Source: Corynebacterium sp. HMSC27B11
GTDB taxonomy: Bacteria; Actinomycetota; Actinomycetes; Mycobacteriales; Mycobacteriaceae
Assembly (NCBI RefSeq): GCF_001815985.1
Contig: NZ_KV823552.1
Span: 143,991-177,238, forward strand
Direction: 5' to 3'
DNA: 33,248 nucleotides
The translations under genes and the position numbers were made by a program. A model generated the notes under the pieces. That model had not been told where the DNA came from. It did not search any database and was given only the letters and a program-made list of their open reading frames with translations. Numbering within the stretch: position 1 is the first letter of the stretch; every line of letters starts with the position of its first letter. Below are positions 1-8,951 of the stretch, piece by piece.

Positions 1-2205
1 GTTTTTAGCCTTGAACTCCAAACGACGTGCGTGCAGGATCGGCTCAGTGTAACCAGCCGGCTGCTCCAGACCCTTAAACACCAGATCCTTAGCAGCCTGG
101 AAAGCCACAGACTCGTCGAAGTTCGGCGCCATGTTGCGGTAGGCAGCATCCCCAGCGTTCTGCTGGTCGACCTTCGCGGCCATGCGCTGCAGGGAGTCGA
201 GGACCTGCTCCTCGGTCACCACGCCGTGCTTCAGCCAATTAGCCAGGTGCTGGGAGTTAATGCGGCAGGTCGCGCGGTCCTCCATCAGGTCGATGTCGTG
301 GATGTCCGGGATCTTGGAGCAACCAACACCCTGCTCCACCCAGCGGACCACATAACCCAGGATGGACTGGGAGTTATTGTCGATCTCCTCGGCGATCTCC
401 TCAGCAGACCAATCAGCGGACTCCGCCACCGGCAGGGTAAGGATGTCGCCCAGGGTCTCGCGACGACCCTCGGTGCGCAGCTTGTCCTGCACCTCAAAAA
501 CATCCACCTCGTGGTAGTGGGTCGCGTGCAGCGTCGCACCAGTCGGGGACGGAACCCACGCGGTGGATGCACCCTCCTTCGGCTGACCGATCTTCTGTGC
601 GAGCATGTCCGCCATCAGCTCGGTCTTGGCCCACATGCCCTTACCGATCTGAGCCTTACCCGGCAGACCGTGTGCCAGGCCAGCATCCACGTTGTTGTCC
701 TCGTAGGCGATCTTCCACGGCGCGGTCTGCAGGACCGCCTTACGCACCATCGGGCCGGCCAGCATGGAAGTGTGAATCTCATCACCAGTGCGGTCCAGGA
801 AGCCGGTGTTAATGAATGCCAGGCGCTCCTTAACCTCTGCGATGCAGGCATCCAGGTTGGCGGTGGTGCGACGCTCCTCATCCATCACACCGACCTTCAG
901 GGTGAAGCGAGGCAGGTCCAGCAGGTCCTCCACGGCTGCGAACAGCTCGTTGGTGAAGGCAACCTCCTCCGGGCCGTGCTGCTTCGGCTTCACGATGTAG
1001 ATCGAACCGGTACGGGAGTTACGCAGCGGGTTGTTCTCATCCAGACCCGGGATCGCAGCAGCCGAAGTAATAACGGCATCCATGATGCCCTCAAAGATCT
1101 CCTCGCCGTTCTGATCCAGGATCGCCGGGTTCTGCATCAGGTGGCCAACGTTACGCACGAACAGCAGGGAACGACCATGCAGACGCAGCTCCTCACCATC
1201 ACGGGAGGTAAACACAGGATCCTCGTTGAGCTTACGAGTGAAGGTTCGCCCCGACTTGGTAATAGTTTTTGTCAGATTACCAACATTTAGCCCAAGCCAG
1301 TTGCGATAACCCAGAGTTTTATCCTCGGCATCCACAGCTGCCACTGAGTCTTCAAAATCGATAATTGTCGTCACTGCGGATTCGAGGTTCAGGTCCTTCA
1401 CACCGGCCTTGTCGGTCTTGCCGATCGGGGACTCCGGGTCAATCTGGATGTCGATATGCAGACCGTTGTTGTACAGCAGAATGTCGGTCGGGTTGGCCTT
1501 GTCACCGCCGAAGCCGACGTAAACCTCGGGCTCGCGCAGGTGCACATCGTTGCCGTCGATGGTGGCGGTCAGCTGGCCAGACTCGACGGCGTACTTGGTG
1601 ACGTCCTTGTGGGAACCGGACTCCAGCGGTACAACGCGGTCCAGGAACTCGCGACCCCACTCGATGACCTTGTCACCACGGACCTTGTTGTAACCAGTGC
1701 CCTTCTCCTGGCCGTTTTCCTCAGAGATAGCATCGGTGCCGTACAAAGCGTCGTACAGAGAACCCCAGCGGGCATTCGCCGCGTTCAGCGCGAAGCGGGC
1801 GTTCAACGCCGAAATAACCAGCTGTGGGCCGGAAGTCTCTGCGATCTCGCTATCTATATTCTGGGTCGTAATCTCAAAGTCGCCCGGCTCGTCAACCAGG
1901 TAGCCGATCTCCTTCAGGAAGGCCTTGTACTCCTCCGGATCCTGAGCACCCTTGTGATCCTCATACCAGGCGTCCATCTTCTTCTGCAGCTCGTCGCGAG
2001 TGTTCAGCAGCTCGCGGTTACGCGGGGTGTACTCCTCGACGATCTTGCCGAAGCCATCCCAGAACTTCTCCTGCTCCTCGGCGGAATCCTTCCCGATGAC
2101 GGGAAGTAGCTCAGTGTTAACAAAGTCGTAGAGAGTCTTGGCGACCTGAAGACCGCCGGCTGTTACGCGCTCGGCACCTTGAGAATTAGTGGAACTAGAA
2201 ATCAT
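1..2205 (-). CDS. aceB: Malate synthase G, copy 1 (3' end beyond window edge)
   Basis: Condenses glyoxylate with acetyl-CoA to malate, the second step of the glyoxylate shunt, in the cytosol. The reading frame is open from ATG at 2205 to the left edge, and I found no in-frame stop on reading it through. By alignment with the second copy only the last four codons and the stop lie outside, giving about 738 residues, normal for the monomeric G form. The malate synthase G signatures TGDEIHTSM and MEDRAT (catalytic Asp) and the conserved Cys in [10 protein letters not shown] are present. An AAGGAG ribosome-binding site lies 10 bases before the start. The C-terminal half is almost identical to copy 2 even at DNA level, while the N-terminal half is clearly diverged. 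Only about 40 bases separate the start from the pseudogene upstream, and no GlxR/RamB-like site is visible there. Probably functional, but expression is uncertain. Confidence 0.93.
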   Translation of the reverse strand, partial: MISSSTNSQGAERVTAGGLQVAKTLYDFVNTELLPVIGKDSAEEQEKFWDGFGKIVEEYTPRNRELLNTRDELQKKMDAWYEDHKGAQDPEEYKAFLKEIGYLVDEPGDFEITTQNIDSEIAETSGPQLVISALNARFALNAANARWGSLYDALYGTDAISEENGQEKGTGYNKVRGDKVIEWGREFLDRVVPLESGSHKDVTKYAVESGQLTATIDGNDVHLREPEVYVGFGGDKANPTDILLYNNGLHIDIQIDPESPIGKTDKAGVKDLNLESAVTTIIDFEDSVAAVDAEDKTLGYRNWLGLNVGNLTKTITKSGRTFTRKLNEDPVFTSRDGEELRLHGRSLLFVRNVGHLMQNPAILDQNGEEIFEGIMDAVITSAAAIPGLDENNPLRNSRTGSIYIVKPKQHGPEEVAFTNELFAAVEDLLDLPRFTLKVGVMDEERRTTANLDACIAEVKERLAFINTGFLDRTGDEIHTSMLAGPMVRKAVLQTAPWKIAYEDNNVDAGLAHGLPGKAQIGKGMWAKTELMADMLAQKIGQPKEGASTAWVPSPTGATLHATHYHEVDVFEVQDKLRTEGRRETLGDILTLPVAESADWSAEEIAEEIDNNSQSILGYVVRWVEQGVGCSKIPDIHDIDLMEDRATCRINSQHLANWLKHGVVTEEQVLDSLQRMAAKVDQQNAGDAAYRNMAPNFDESVAFQAAKDLVFKGLEQPAGYTEPILHARRLEFKAKN

Positions 2206-2244
2206 TGTAAAATACTCCTTTTCAGAAAACATCTAGCAAGATCG

Positions 2245-2774
2245 TCACATACCGAGAATATTGCTGGCTACATAATTCAGAATCATCTCCTCACTCACAG
2301 GTTCCGCTCGAAACAAACGGATCGGCCAAAAAATTCTGAGACGCGATAATCCCCCGCAAATCCATTGCCACCATGGGTCTGGGTCGCGCGATCAACGCCC
2401 TTTACCGCAGCCTTATCTGCAGCAAATTTTGAGTAATTCGCGCTAGCACCACAGTCTCTGTCAGAATCAAAATCTGAAGCCGTACGAAAAGTCATGTTCC
2501 GAGTCAACTTAATATCCATTTTGACCTCTGGGAGTGGCCGCGACGTGGCGTGATTGGTGGATATGGTGTTTACCAGCTCTGCTTCCCTGACAGACTTATC
2601 TTCTTGAAATATTCTTCTCAACACTTCGCGCCCGTTCAGCTGCAAAGTGAAACCAGCGCCAATCGGCTCCAGCGATTCGGCACTGCCAATCAGCTGAATC
2701 TCGTATCTTCCAGGATCCAAGAGATTAGCCAGCGCAAGACCAGCAATTCCTGCCCCTACAATGCCAATCTTCAT
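2245..2774 (-). pseudogene. Chimeric remnant: FAD-monooxygenase N-terminus joined to acyl-CoA dehydrogenase C-terminus, frameshifted
   Basis: The first ~90 residues (2774 to about 2500) are the start of a FAD-dependent monooxygenase, with the dinucleotide-binding motif GIVGAGIAGLALANLL. From about residue 95 the sequence changes family: KFAADKAAVKGVDRA, then THGGNGFAGDYRVSEFF is the C-terminal helix region of an acyl-CoA dehydrogenase. The open frame stops at 2295. Shifting frame within the six-base A run at 2328-2333 (T on the coding strand) restores PVSEEMILNYVASNILGM, the usual acyl-CoA dehydrogenase tail, ending at a TGA at 2245-2247. So two genes were joined by a deletion and the product then lost frame. 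The start lies two bases after the MFS stop, so the monooxygenase was once part of that operon. A 159-residue product could be translated, but it has neither a full FAD domain nor a dehydrogenase core. The shift could be a sequencing error in the homopolymer. Confidence 0.82.
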
Positions 2775-2776
2775 TT

Positions 2777-3955
2777 TTAGGTAGTCCTTGTTTGGTCAAT
2801 ATAGCTCTGCCGGGCAAACACGGACCCCACCGCGACCATTAGAATCACCCCCAACGCCATGCAGAGGCTTGCAACCGGCAACCCGGTTAGATCGATGAGA
2901 TATCCACCTGCCAGAGGGACAACACTCGCAGCGACATACGTACCCAAACTCAAAAGTGCCGTTGCTCCAGGCACCGAATCTTCGTGGACCTCTTGGTGGA
3001 TGAGCCCAAAGCTGCCCAAATTACTAATCCCTTGCCCGGCACCTATAAGCACCGCGCTTAGAAGCAGGATCCATACGCTCTGTTGCGTCATTGCTATGCC
3101 AAAGCTGCACATCGCCAACGCGATTAGCACCAGAGAGAGCCTAATGTGCGCAAGGCTGTGGAGTCGACGGACTACACTTTGTGCGATCGGGCTAACCGCA
3201 TACATACCTCCCGCAATCAGGCCAGCGCCCAGGGGACCGCTCGTTTCGCTAATTCCGTTGAGAAGTGTTGGGGATAGCGCCAAAACTATTCCAGCAGCCG
3301 TCATTCCCGGGCCAAAAGCTCCGAGACCAGCAATAACAACGCGGTTGTCTCTCCTCCCCAGCCCCTTGTGAGGCAACAAGTCTCGCCTGGGCTTACGCTC
3401 CGTCTCCGGCTCTGTTCCGACCACTACCAGCGATATTGCGAGAAGGAGAGCCATAAGAACGAAAACCGTCTTCGTTGGCCATGGAGCCAACTGCGCAACC
3501 ACTCCTGCAAACAGGGGTCCGCCCGCCAACCCTATTGCGATACCTAACGTGGCCGTGAGCGTAGCTTTAGAGGATTCATCCTCACTAGCCATACCTTGCA
3601 CAGCAGATGGCCCTAGCACCAAGAGAGTTCCGGAGCACAGACCCGTAAGGATCCGAGCCAGTAGCAGTACTGGAATGCTGTCCGCTAAGACGTATAAGAG
3701 ACACGAAACAATACCGAGCACCACAGCCACTTGCTGCGTACGTTTCCTTCCCCAGCTATCGCTGAGCCCCGGCGCTAGCAGGAAGGCTGGCGCGAGCCCT
3801 CCAAGGTACATGATGAAGATGAGCGTCAATGTCCCTGCAGAGAAGCCAATATCCGCACGCCACAGTTCCATCAGCGGTGTTGCGAGGTTCGGCAGCATAA
3901 ACCCAGCCACCAACGGGAACGCATACAAAGCTAAAGGGAGTGTGCGACGTGTCAT
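2777..3955 (-). CDS. MFS transporter, probable drug/metabolite exporter
   Basis: 392 residues, almost entirely hydrophobic segments, consistent with a 12-helix major facilitator in the inner membrane. The loop after helix 2 carries DSWGRKRTQ, a form of MFS motif A, and the segment GLCSGTLLVLGPSAVQGMA fits helix 4/5 of exporters of the drug:proton antiporter type. The substrate cannot be read from sequence. The gene is followed two bases later by the monooxygenase remnant and faces the CGNR regulator across a 52-base spacer with a palindrome. A -10-like TAGTGT (3962-3967, minus strand) ends six bases before the ATG, so the mRNA is probably leaderless. GC is lower than in the rest of the window (32 of 60 bases in line 3061-3120, against 45 of 60 in aftD line 14281-14340), consistent with acquired DNA. 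Confidence 0.88.
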   Translation of the reverse strand: MTRRTLPLALYAFPLVAGFMLPNLATPLMELWRADIGFSAGTLTLIFIMYLGGLAPAFLLAPGLSDSWGRKRTQQVAVVLGIVSCLLYVLADSIPVLLLARILTGLCSGTLLVLGPSAVQGMASEDESSKATLTATLGIAIGLAGGPLFAGVVAQLAPWPTKTVFVLMALLLAISLVVVGTEPETERKPRRDLLPHKGLGRRDNRVVIAGLGAFGPGMTAAGIVLALSPTLLNGISETSGPLGAGLIAGGMYAVSPIAQSVVRRLHSLAHIRLSLVLIALAMCSFGIAMTQQSVWILLLSAVLIGAGQGISNLGSFGLIHQEVHEDSVPGATALLSLGTYVAASVVPLAGGYLIDLTGLPVASLCMALGVILMVAVGSVFARQSYIDQTRTT

Positions 3956-3964
3956 ACTCCAACA

Positions 3965-3985
3965 CTAACCCCCTTAGGGGGTTAG
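3965..3985. promoter_or_regulatory. Palindromic operator between MFS exporter and CGNR regulator
   Basis: A perfect 9-base inverted repeat (CTAACCCCC, three-base TTA centre, GGGGGTTAG) fills the short divergent spacer. Its left arm overlaps a -10-like TAGTGT for the exporter. Its centre lies where the -35 of the regulator would be, upstream of a TACTCT -10 at 3995-4000 that ends seven bases before the regulator ATG at 4008. One bound dimer could therefore control both leaderless promoters. That the CGNR protein binds here is inference from position. Confidence 0.7.
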
Positions 3986-4007
3986 TTCAAGGGGTACTCT
4001 AGATTTT

Positions 4008-4661
4008 ATGAGCACTTCATCCACAGACCAGCTGCACCACCTTCCTTTTGTGTTTTATGGCGAGCGGCCCGCTCTTGACTTTGCGAATACGCTTCGGCGC
4101 CGTAAAGATCCGCTGCACCCTACGGTCGACCTTCTACACGATCGTTCTGACTTCGCCAGCTGGCTTAACCAAGCTCGCCGGGCAACGTCATGGGCCGGTG
4201 AACTTCCTGAGCTTGTGGAGGCTCCAACGCCGATTGATCAGGCAAGCGTTACGGCGATACGCGAGGCAGTTCTATTCTTGGCAGAGCATAGCCTCGGCAT
4301 GAATACGCTCTCCTCATTCGAGTTAAACTCCAGAATCGATGTACTCAACGAATGGTCCGCTAGGCGGCCTTTACTTCAGTTGGACGCTCAGTCCTTCTCT
4401 CCACATCCGCTTCACAGTGAAGAGTCTGATCCGAGGAAAACGCTGGCAAAGAATCTTGAGCTGGAGCAGGCATTAGGTTTTGTCGCTGCCGATGCGGTTG
4501 CACTTTTCGGAACTAAAGACCGACAGCGATTGAAGATATGCGGCCACGAGCGTTGTGGAATTCTCTTCGAAGATCGCTCTAACGGCCTGCGTAGGCAGTG
4601 GTGCTCGATGAAGGACTGTGGCAATCGGGCTAAAGCCCGTCGCTACGCCCATAACAAGTAG
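4008..4661 (+). CDS. CGNR zinc-finger transcriptional regulator (ABATE domain)
   Basis: 217 residues. The N-terminal ~150 residues fit the ABATE (putative stress/ligand-sensing) domain, which often starts with a GERPALDFANTL-like segment as here. The C-terminus is a CGNR zinc finger: CGHERC supplies the first two cysteines, followed by RQWCSMKDCGNRAKARRY with the other two and the diagnostic CGNR. This finger binds DNA in this family. The gene is divergent from the MFS exporter, and the palindrome at 3965-3985 is its likely operator, so the most economical role is local control of the exporter operon. The ATG at 4008 follows a -10-like box by seven bases, which favours a leaderless message. 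Base composition matches the MFS gene, so both probably arrived together. The ligand is unknown. Confidence 0.9.
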   Translation: MSTSSTDQLHHLPFVFYGERPALDFANTLRRRKDPLHPTVDLLHDRSDFASWLNQARRATSWAGELPELVEAPTPIDQASVTAIREAVLFLAEHSLGMNTLSSFELNSRIDVLNEWSARRPLLQLDAQSFSPHPLHSEESDPRKTLAKNLELEQALGFVAADAVALFGTKDRQRLKICGHERCGILFEDRSNGLRRQWCSMKDCGNRAKARRYAHNK

Positions 4662-4705
4662 CCCGAACCTTTAACCAGTGCCTACCCTGCAGCAGTCGAA
4701 AAGAA

Positions 4706-4750
4706 AGGTCCCGCCCCAAGGCTGCGTTAACAGCCTCAGAGACGGGACCT
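4706..4750 (-). terminator. Rho-independent terminator of aceB copy 2
   Basis: Outer stem AGGTCCCG/CGGGACCT and inner stem AGGCTG/CAGCCT form a two-step hairpin 46 bases after the malate synthase stop. On the minus strand it is followed by a T-rich TTTCTTTT run, so it terminates that gene. It may also stop the CGNR transcript, although no T run follows on the plus strand. Confidence 0.8.
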
Positions 4751-4795
4751 AGCTTGCTGAGGTTCGCGAGAACCAGCACCCCTAGATTTAACTAA

Positions 4796-7000
4796 TTAGG
4801 CGATGCCGTTTTTAGCCTTGAACTCCAAACGACGTGCATGCAGGATCGGCTCGGTATAACCAGCCGGCTGCTCCAGGCCCTTAAACACCAAATCCTTCGC
4901 AGCCTGGAAAGCCACAGACTCGTCAAAGTCCGGCGCCATATCGCGGTAAGCAGCATCCCCAGCATTCTGCTGGTCAACCTTCGCAGCCATACGCTGCAGC
5001 GAGTCCAGAACCTGCTCCTCGGTCACCACACCGTGCTTCAGCCAATTGGCCAGGTGCTGGGAGTTAATGCGACAGGTCGCGCGGTCCTCCATCAGATCAA
5101 TGTCGTGGATGTCCGGAATCTTGGAGCAACCAACACCCTGCTCCACCCAGCGGACCACGTAGCCCAGGATGGACTGGGAGTTGTTGTCGATCTCCTCGGC
5201 GATCTCCTCGGCAGACCAGTCGGCGGACTCGGCCACCGGCAGGGTAAGGATGTCGCCCAGGGTCTCGCGACGACCCTCGGTGCGCAGCTTGTCCTGCACC
5301 TCAAAAACATCCACCTCGTGGTAGTGGGTCGCGTGCAGCGTCGCACCAGTCGGGGACGGAACCCACGCGGTGGATGCACCCTCCTTCGGCTGACCGATCT
5401 TCTGTGCGAGCATGTCCGCCATCAGCTCGGTCTTGGCCCACATGCCCTTACCGATCTGAGCCTTGCCCGGCAGGCCGTGCTCCAGGCCGGCGTCGACGTT
5501 GTTGTCCTCGTAAGCGATCTTCCACGGCGCGGTCTGCAGGTCCGCCTTGCGAACCATTGGGCCGGCCAGCATCGAGGTGTGGATCTCATCACCGGTGCGG
5601 TCCAGGAAGCCGGTGTTAATGAATGCCAGGCGCTCCTTAACCTCTGCGATGCAGGCATCCAGGTTGGCGGTGGTGCGACGCTCCTCATCCATCACACCGA
5701 CCTTCAGGGTGAAGCGAGGCAGGTCCAGCAGGTCCTCCACGGCTGCGAACAGCTCGTTGGTGAAGGCAACCTCCTCCGGGCCGTGCTGCTTCGGCTTCAC
5801 GATGTAGATGGAGCCGGTGCGGGAGTTGCGGTGCGCGTTGTCCTTGTTCAGGCCCTCGATCGCGGCCGCGGAGGTGACGACGGCATCCATGATGCCCTCG
5901 AAGATCTCCTCACCATTGGCATCCAGGATCGCCGGGTTCTGCATCAGGTGGCCGACGTTACGGACGAACAGCAGAGAGCGGCCCTGCAGGCGCAGCTCGG
6001 AGCCGTCCTTGTCGGTGTAGTAGCGGTCCTCGTTGAGGGTACGGGAGAAGGTCTTGCCGTTCTTCTCGACTTCCTCGGAGAGGTCGCCGACGTTCAGGCC
6101 GAGCCAGTTGCGGTAGCCCAGGGTCTTGTCGGTGGCGTCGACGGCTGCGACGGAGTCCTCGAAGTCCATGATCGTGGTGATGGCGGACTCCATGAGGATG
6201 TCCTTCACGCCGGCCTTGTCGGTCTTGCCGATCGGGGACTCCGGATCGATCTGGATCTCGAAGTACAGGCCGTTGTTGCGGACCAGGATGCCGGACGGGT
6301 TGGACTCCTCGCCGGCGTAGCCCGCGTAGACCTCCGGGTTGCGCAGGTTGACCTGCTCGCCGTCGATCACACCGGTGATCTGGCCGGAGGTCACGGCGTA
6401 CGTGGTGACGTCCTTGTGGGAGCCGGACTCCAGCGGGATGACGCGGTCCAGGAACTCACGACCCCACTCGATGACCTTGTCGCCACGGACCTTGTTATAG
6501 CTGCTGCCCTTCTCCTGGCCGTTCTCCTCGGAGATGGCATCGGTGCCGTAGAGGGCATCGTACAGGGAGCCCCAGCGAGCGTTCGCCGCATTCAGGGCGA
6601 AGCGGGCGTTGAGAATCGGGACGACCAGCTGCGGGCCGGCGGTCTCTGCGATCTCGCTATCGATGTTCTGGGTCGCGATCTCGAACTCGCCTGGCTCGTC
6701 GACCAGGTAACCGATCTCGCGGAGGAATGCTTCGTATTCCTTCGGATCCTGAGCGCCCTTGTGGTCGGTGTACCACTGGTCGAGCTTGGCCTGCAGCTCA
6801 TCGCGCTTGGCCAGCAGCTCCTTGTTGCGCGGGGTGAACTTCTCGACGATCTCGCCGAAGCCATCCCAGAACTTCTTCTGGTTATCCTCGCCGGACTTAC
6901 CAGCCTTCGGAAGAACCTCGTTATTCACGAAGTCATAGAGAACCTTGGCGACCTGGAGGCCACCAGCGCTGACGCGTTCGGTCTGCTGAGTCTGGGCCAT
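4796..7000 (-). CDS. aceB: Malate synthase G, copy 2 (canonical, divergent from aceA)
   Basis: 734 residues, full length for the monomeric G-type malate synthase that makes malate from glyoxylate and acetyl-CoA. Signatures include [21 protein letters not shown] with the conserved Cys, and MEDRATCRI with the catalytic Asp. I chose ATG 7000 rather than upstream in-frame starts (7048, 7030) because AAAGGAG sits seven bases before it and the protein then begins as in copy 1. The gene is divergent from isocitrate lyase, the arrangement seen in C. glutamicum. The 465-base spacer carries GlxR-, RamA- and RamB-like sites, so expression should respond to acetate or fatty-acid carbon. A terminator lies at 4706-4750. 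The DNA of its C-terminal half matches copy 1 in tracts of more than 200 bases without a difference, which suggests gene conversion. Confidence 0.97.
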   Translation of the reverse strand: MAQTQQTERVSAGGLQVAKVLYDFVNNEVLPKAGKSGEDNQKKFWDGFGEIVEKFTPRNKELLAKRDELQAKLDQWYTDHKGAQDPKEYEAFLREIGYLVDEPGEFEIATQNIDSEIAETAGPQLVVPILNARFALNAANARWGSLYDALYGTDAISEENGQEKGSSYNKVRGDKVIEWGREFLDRVIPLESGSHKDVTTYAVTSGQITGVIDGEQVNLRNPEVYAGYAGEESNPSGILVRNNGLYFEIQIDPESPIGKTDKAGVKDILMESAITTIMDFEDSVAAVDATDKTLGYRNWLGLNVGDLSEEVEKNGKTFSRTLNEDRYYTDKDGSELRLQGRSLLFVRNVGHLMQNPAILDANGEEIFEGIMDAVVTSAAAIEGLNKDNAHRNSRTGSIYIVKPKQHGPEEVAFTNELFAAVEDLLDLPRFTLKVGVMDEERRTTANLDACIAEVKERLAFINTGFLDRTGDEIHTSMLAGPMVRKADLQTAPWKIAYEDNNVDAGLEHGLPGKAQIGKGMWAKTELMADMLAQKIGQPKEGASTAWVPSPTGATLHATHYHEVDVFEVQDKLRTEGRRETLGDILTLPVAESADWSAEEIAEEIDNNSQSILGYVVRWVEQGVGCSKIPDIHDIDLMEDRATCRINSQHLANWLKHGVVTEEQVLDSLQRMAAKVDQQNAGDAAYRDMAPDFDESVAFQAAKDLVFKGLEQPAGYTEPILHARRLEFKAKNGIA

Positions 7001-7052
7001 ATTCGACTCCTTTATGTTGCGGTTTCCCATGTGTAGTACCCCTCCCACATTA

Positions 7053-7068
7053 GGTGACCTCGATCACG
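7053..7068. promoter_or_regulatory. GlxR (CRP-type) binding site upstream of aceB
   Basis: GGTGA-N6-TCACG matches the GlxR consensus TGTGA-N6-TCACA at the core GTGA/TCAC. It lies about 50 bases before the aceB start, next to a -10-like TAATGT (7047-7052, minus strand), a position where binding would block transcription. GlxR was first identified in C. glutamicum through the aceB promoter, so the placement fits known biology. Confidence 0.7.
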
Positions 7069-7241
7069 AAAGAGGCAAACCGGCCCACGAGCGAACAGCG
7101 ACTACCCCCGTTCGCTGGCGAAAAGCAAAATTTTTCGTTGAACAATATCCCGAGTTACCCCCGGATGAAAGATCTCAACGCCCCGCATCACCCCTGCACG
7201 AGAGACAAATCACACCACAACGGGAAAAATCTGAACAGATC

Positions 7242-7263
7242 GAACTTTGCAAACTTTGCAAAA
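7242..7263. promoter_or_regulatory. Two overlapping RamB operator motifs upstream of aceA
   Basis: The motif AACTTTGCAAA occurs twice in tandem (7242-7253 and 7251-7263). It matches the RamB consensus (A/G)AACTTTGCAAA known from C. glutamicum acetate genes, where RamB represses aceA and aceB in the absence of acetate. The pair lies about 40 bases upstream of the aceA -35 box. No such motif lies upstream of malate synthase copy 1. Confidence 0.8.
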
Positions 7264-7303
7264 AGGGCGAGTACCCCCACACAATTCACTCGCTCGCACC
7301 CCG

Positions 7304-7331
7304 TTGACGTGCAGGAATGCTTTGGTAGAGT
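7304..7331 (+). promoter_or_regulatory. aceA promoter
   Basis: TTGACG (7304-7309) and TAGAGT (7326-7331) are spaced by 16 bases, a good sigma-A-type promoter. It implies a 5' leader of roughly 130 bases before the aceA ATG. I see no clear riboswitch or long hairpin in that leader. Confidence 0.65.
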
Positions 7332-7465
7332 GGCCTGTGACACACAAGGTCGAGCCCTTCAACCAGGTTTTACACCGGGATTATCGGCCCGACTTGAGCG
7401 TCGTACGGCCTCAGAGGTTCGTACTGTTAGGCACAATTCTCCACCAACAAAGGGAGTGACATCAC

Positions 7466-8758
7466 ATGTCGACTGTCGGAACTCCACGTACCGCAGCTGA
7501 AATCCAGAAGGACTGGGACGAGAACCCGCGCTGGGCACAGGTCAAGCGTGACTACACCGCTGAGCAGGTTGCAGAGCTCCAGGGCAACGTCCTCGAGGAG
7601 CACACCCTCGCACGCCGCGGCGCTGAGATCCTCTGGGAGGCCGTCAACAAGGGCGACGACTCCTACATCAACGCTCTGGGCGCACTGACCGGTAACCAGG
7701 CTGTCCAGCAGGTCCGCGCTGGCCTGAAGGCTGTCTACCTCTCCGGTTGGCAGGTCGCAGGTGACGCCAACCTCTCTGGCCACACCTACCCGGACCAGTC
7801 CCTGTACCCGGCAAACTCCGTGCCGAACGTTGTTCAGCGCATCAACAACGCTCTGATGCGTGCCGACGAGATCGCTCGCGTCGAGGGCGACGACTCCGTC
7901 GAGAACTGGCTCGTCCCGATCGTCGCTGACGGTGAGGCCGGCTTCGGTGGCGCTCTGAACGTCTACGAGCTGCAGAAGGCCATGATCAAGGCTGGCGCCG
8001 CTGGCTCCCACTGGGAGGACCAGCTCGCTTCCGAGAAGAAGTGTGGCCACCTGGGCGGCAAGGTCCTGATCCCGACCCAGCAGCACGTTCGTACCCTGAA
8101 CGCTGCTCGTCTGGCAGCTGACGTTGCTAACACCCCGACCCTGGTCGTCGCACGTACCGACGCCGAGGCTGCAACCCTGCTGACCTCCGACGTCGATGAC
8201 CGCGACAAGCCGTTCCTGACCGGCGGCCGCACCGCTGAGGGCTTCTACAACGTCCAGAACGGCATCGAGCCATGCATCGCTCGTGCGAAGGCATACGCTC
8301 CGTACGCTGACCTCATCTGGATGGAGACCGGCACCCCGGACCTCGAGCTGGCTAAGAAGTTCGCCGAGGCAGTCCGCGAGGAGCACCCAGACCAGCTGCT
8401 GGCCTACAACTGCTCCCCGTCCTTCAACTGGTCCGCACACCTCGAGGCAGACGAGATCGCCAAGTTCCAGAACGAGCTGGGCGCAATGGGCTTCAAGTTC
8501 CAGTTCATCACCCTGGCTGGCTTCCACGCCCTGAACTACTCCATGTTCGACCTGGCTTACGGCTACGCTCGCGAGCAGATGACCGCATTCGTCGACCTGC
8601 AGAACCGCGAGTTCAAGGCTGCCGAGGAGCGCGGCTTCACCGCCGTCAAGCACCAGCGCGAGGTCGGTGCAGGCTACTTCGACGCCATCGCAACCACCGT
8701 CGACCCGAACTCCTCCACCACCGCTCTGAAGGGCTCCACCGAGGAGGGCCAGTTCTAA
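7466..8758 (+). CDS. aceA: Isocitrate lyase
   Basis: Cleaves isocitrate to glyoxylate and succinate, the first step of the glyoxylate shunt, in the cytosol as a tetramer. 430 residues, the usual bacterial length. The catalytic signature KKCGHLGGK is present with Cys193 as the active-site acid. [10 protein letters not shown] near residue 91 and [15 protein letters not shown] later are typical of the family, and the NCSPSFNW motif that lines the active site is intact. The AGGGAG ribosome-binding site before ATG 7466 fixes the start. The gene is divergent from aceB and shares its control region, and a strong hairpin at 8828-8868 ends the unit. Codon use is strongly biased to C-ending codons, as in highly expressed genes. 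Confidence 0.98.
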   Translation: MSTVGTPRTAAEIQKDWDENPRWAQVKRDYTAEQVAELQGNVLEEHTLARRGAEILWEAVNKGDDSYINALGALTGNQAVQQVRAGLKAVYLSGWQVAGDANLSGHTYPDQSLYPANSVPNVVQRINNALMRADEIARVEGDDSVENWLVPIVADGEAGFGGALNVYELQKAMIKAGAAGSHWEDQLASEKKCGHLGGKVLIPTQQHVRTLNAARLAADVANTPTLVVARTDAEAATLLTSDVDDRDKPFLTGGRTAEGFYNVQNGIEPCIARAKAYAPYADLIWMETGTPDLELAKKFAEAVREEHPDQLLAYNCSPSFNWSAHLEADEIAKFQNELGAMGFKFQFITLAGFHALNYSMFDLAYGYAREQMTAFVDLQNREFKAAEERGFTAVKHQREVGAGYFDAIATTVDPNSSTTALKGSTEEGQF

Positions 8759-8827
8759 TTAAGGAACTGACCGCCTAGCGCACCGGCCACCACGCACCAC
8801 AACAACGGCCGCGCGCTAGCACCACCC

Positions 8828-8868
8828 AGCCGGGTGGGAACCACATCACTGTGGCTTCCCACCCGGCT
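8828..8868 (+). terminator. aceA terminator
   Basis: A 13-base perfect stem (AGCCGGGTGGGAA/TTCCCACCCGGCT) encloses an inner CCACA/TGTGG pairing and is followed by GCGTTTT. It lies 70 bases after the aceA stop. Confidence 0.88.
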
Positions 8869-8951
8869 TCGCGTTTTCCGCTAGCCTCCGCCATTACGAA
8901 GCCCAGTCCACCAACCCAAGCCACAACCAACCCAAGCCCCGAAGGGAAGCC

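Larger units (their letters stand above)
7038..7279. promoter_or_regulatory. Cluster of RamA-like C-tract sites in the aceB-aceA spacer
   Basis: Four AC4-5 tracts occur at 7038-7043, 7104-7110, 7157-7163 and 7273-7279. RamA, the corynebacterial activator of acetate metabolism, binds short A/C-C4-5-G/T tracts in pairs, and aceA and aceB are known targets. Single tracts are weak evidence in a GC-rich genome, but four in this spacer are suggestive. Confidence 0.45.

Noticed and set aside
1..7000. Composite transposon made of the two aceB copies and the cassette
   Set aside because: No transposase, terminal inverted repeats or target duplication is visible; the flanking repeats are metabolic genes.
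4838..7036. A 732-codon plus-strand open frame covering malate synthase copy 2, with a matching one in copy 1
   Set aside because: It is the antisense shadow of aceB: low-complexity Leu/Val/Gly-rich translation, no ribosome site, no family resemblance. The strong codon bias of the real gene keeps the opposite frame open.
7014..7500. Small plus-strand frames in the aceB-aceA spacer
   Set aside because: They run through the promoter and operator sites, have no ribosome site and no protein-like character.
7427..8653. A 408-codon minus-strand frame inside aceA
   Set aside because: Antisense shadow of isocitrate lyase with no recognisable domain.
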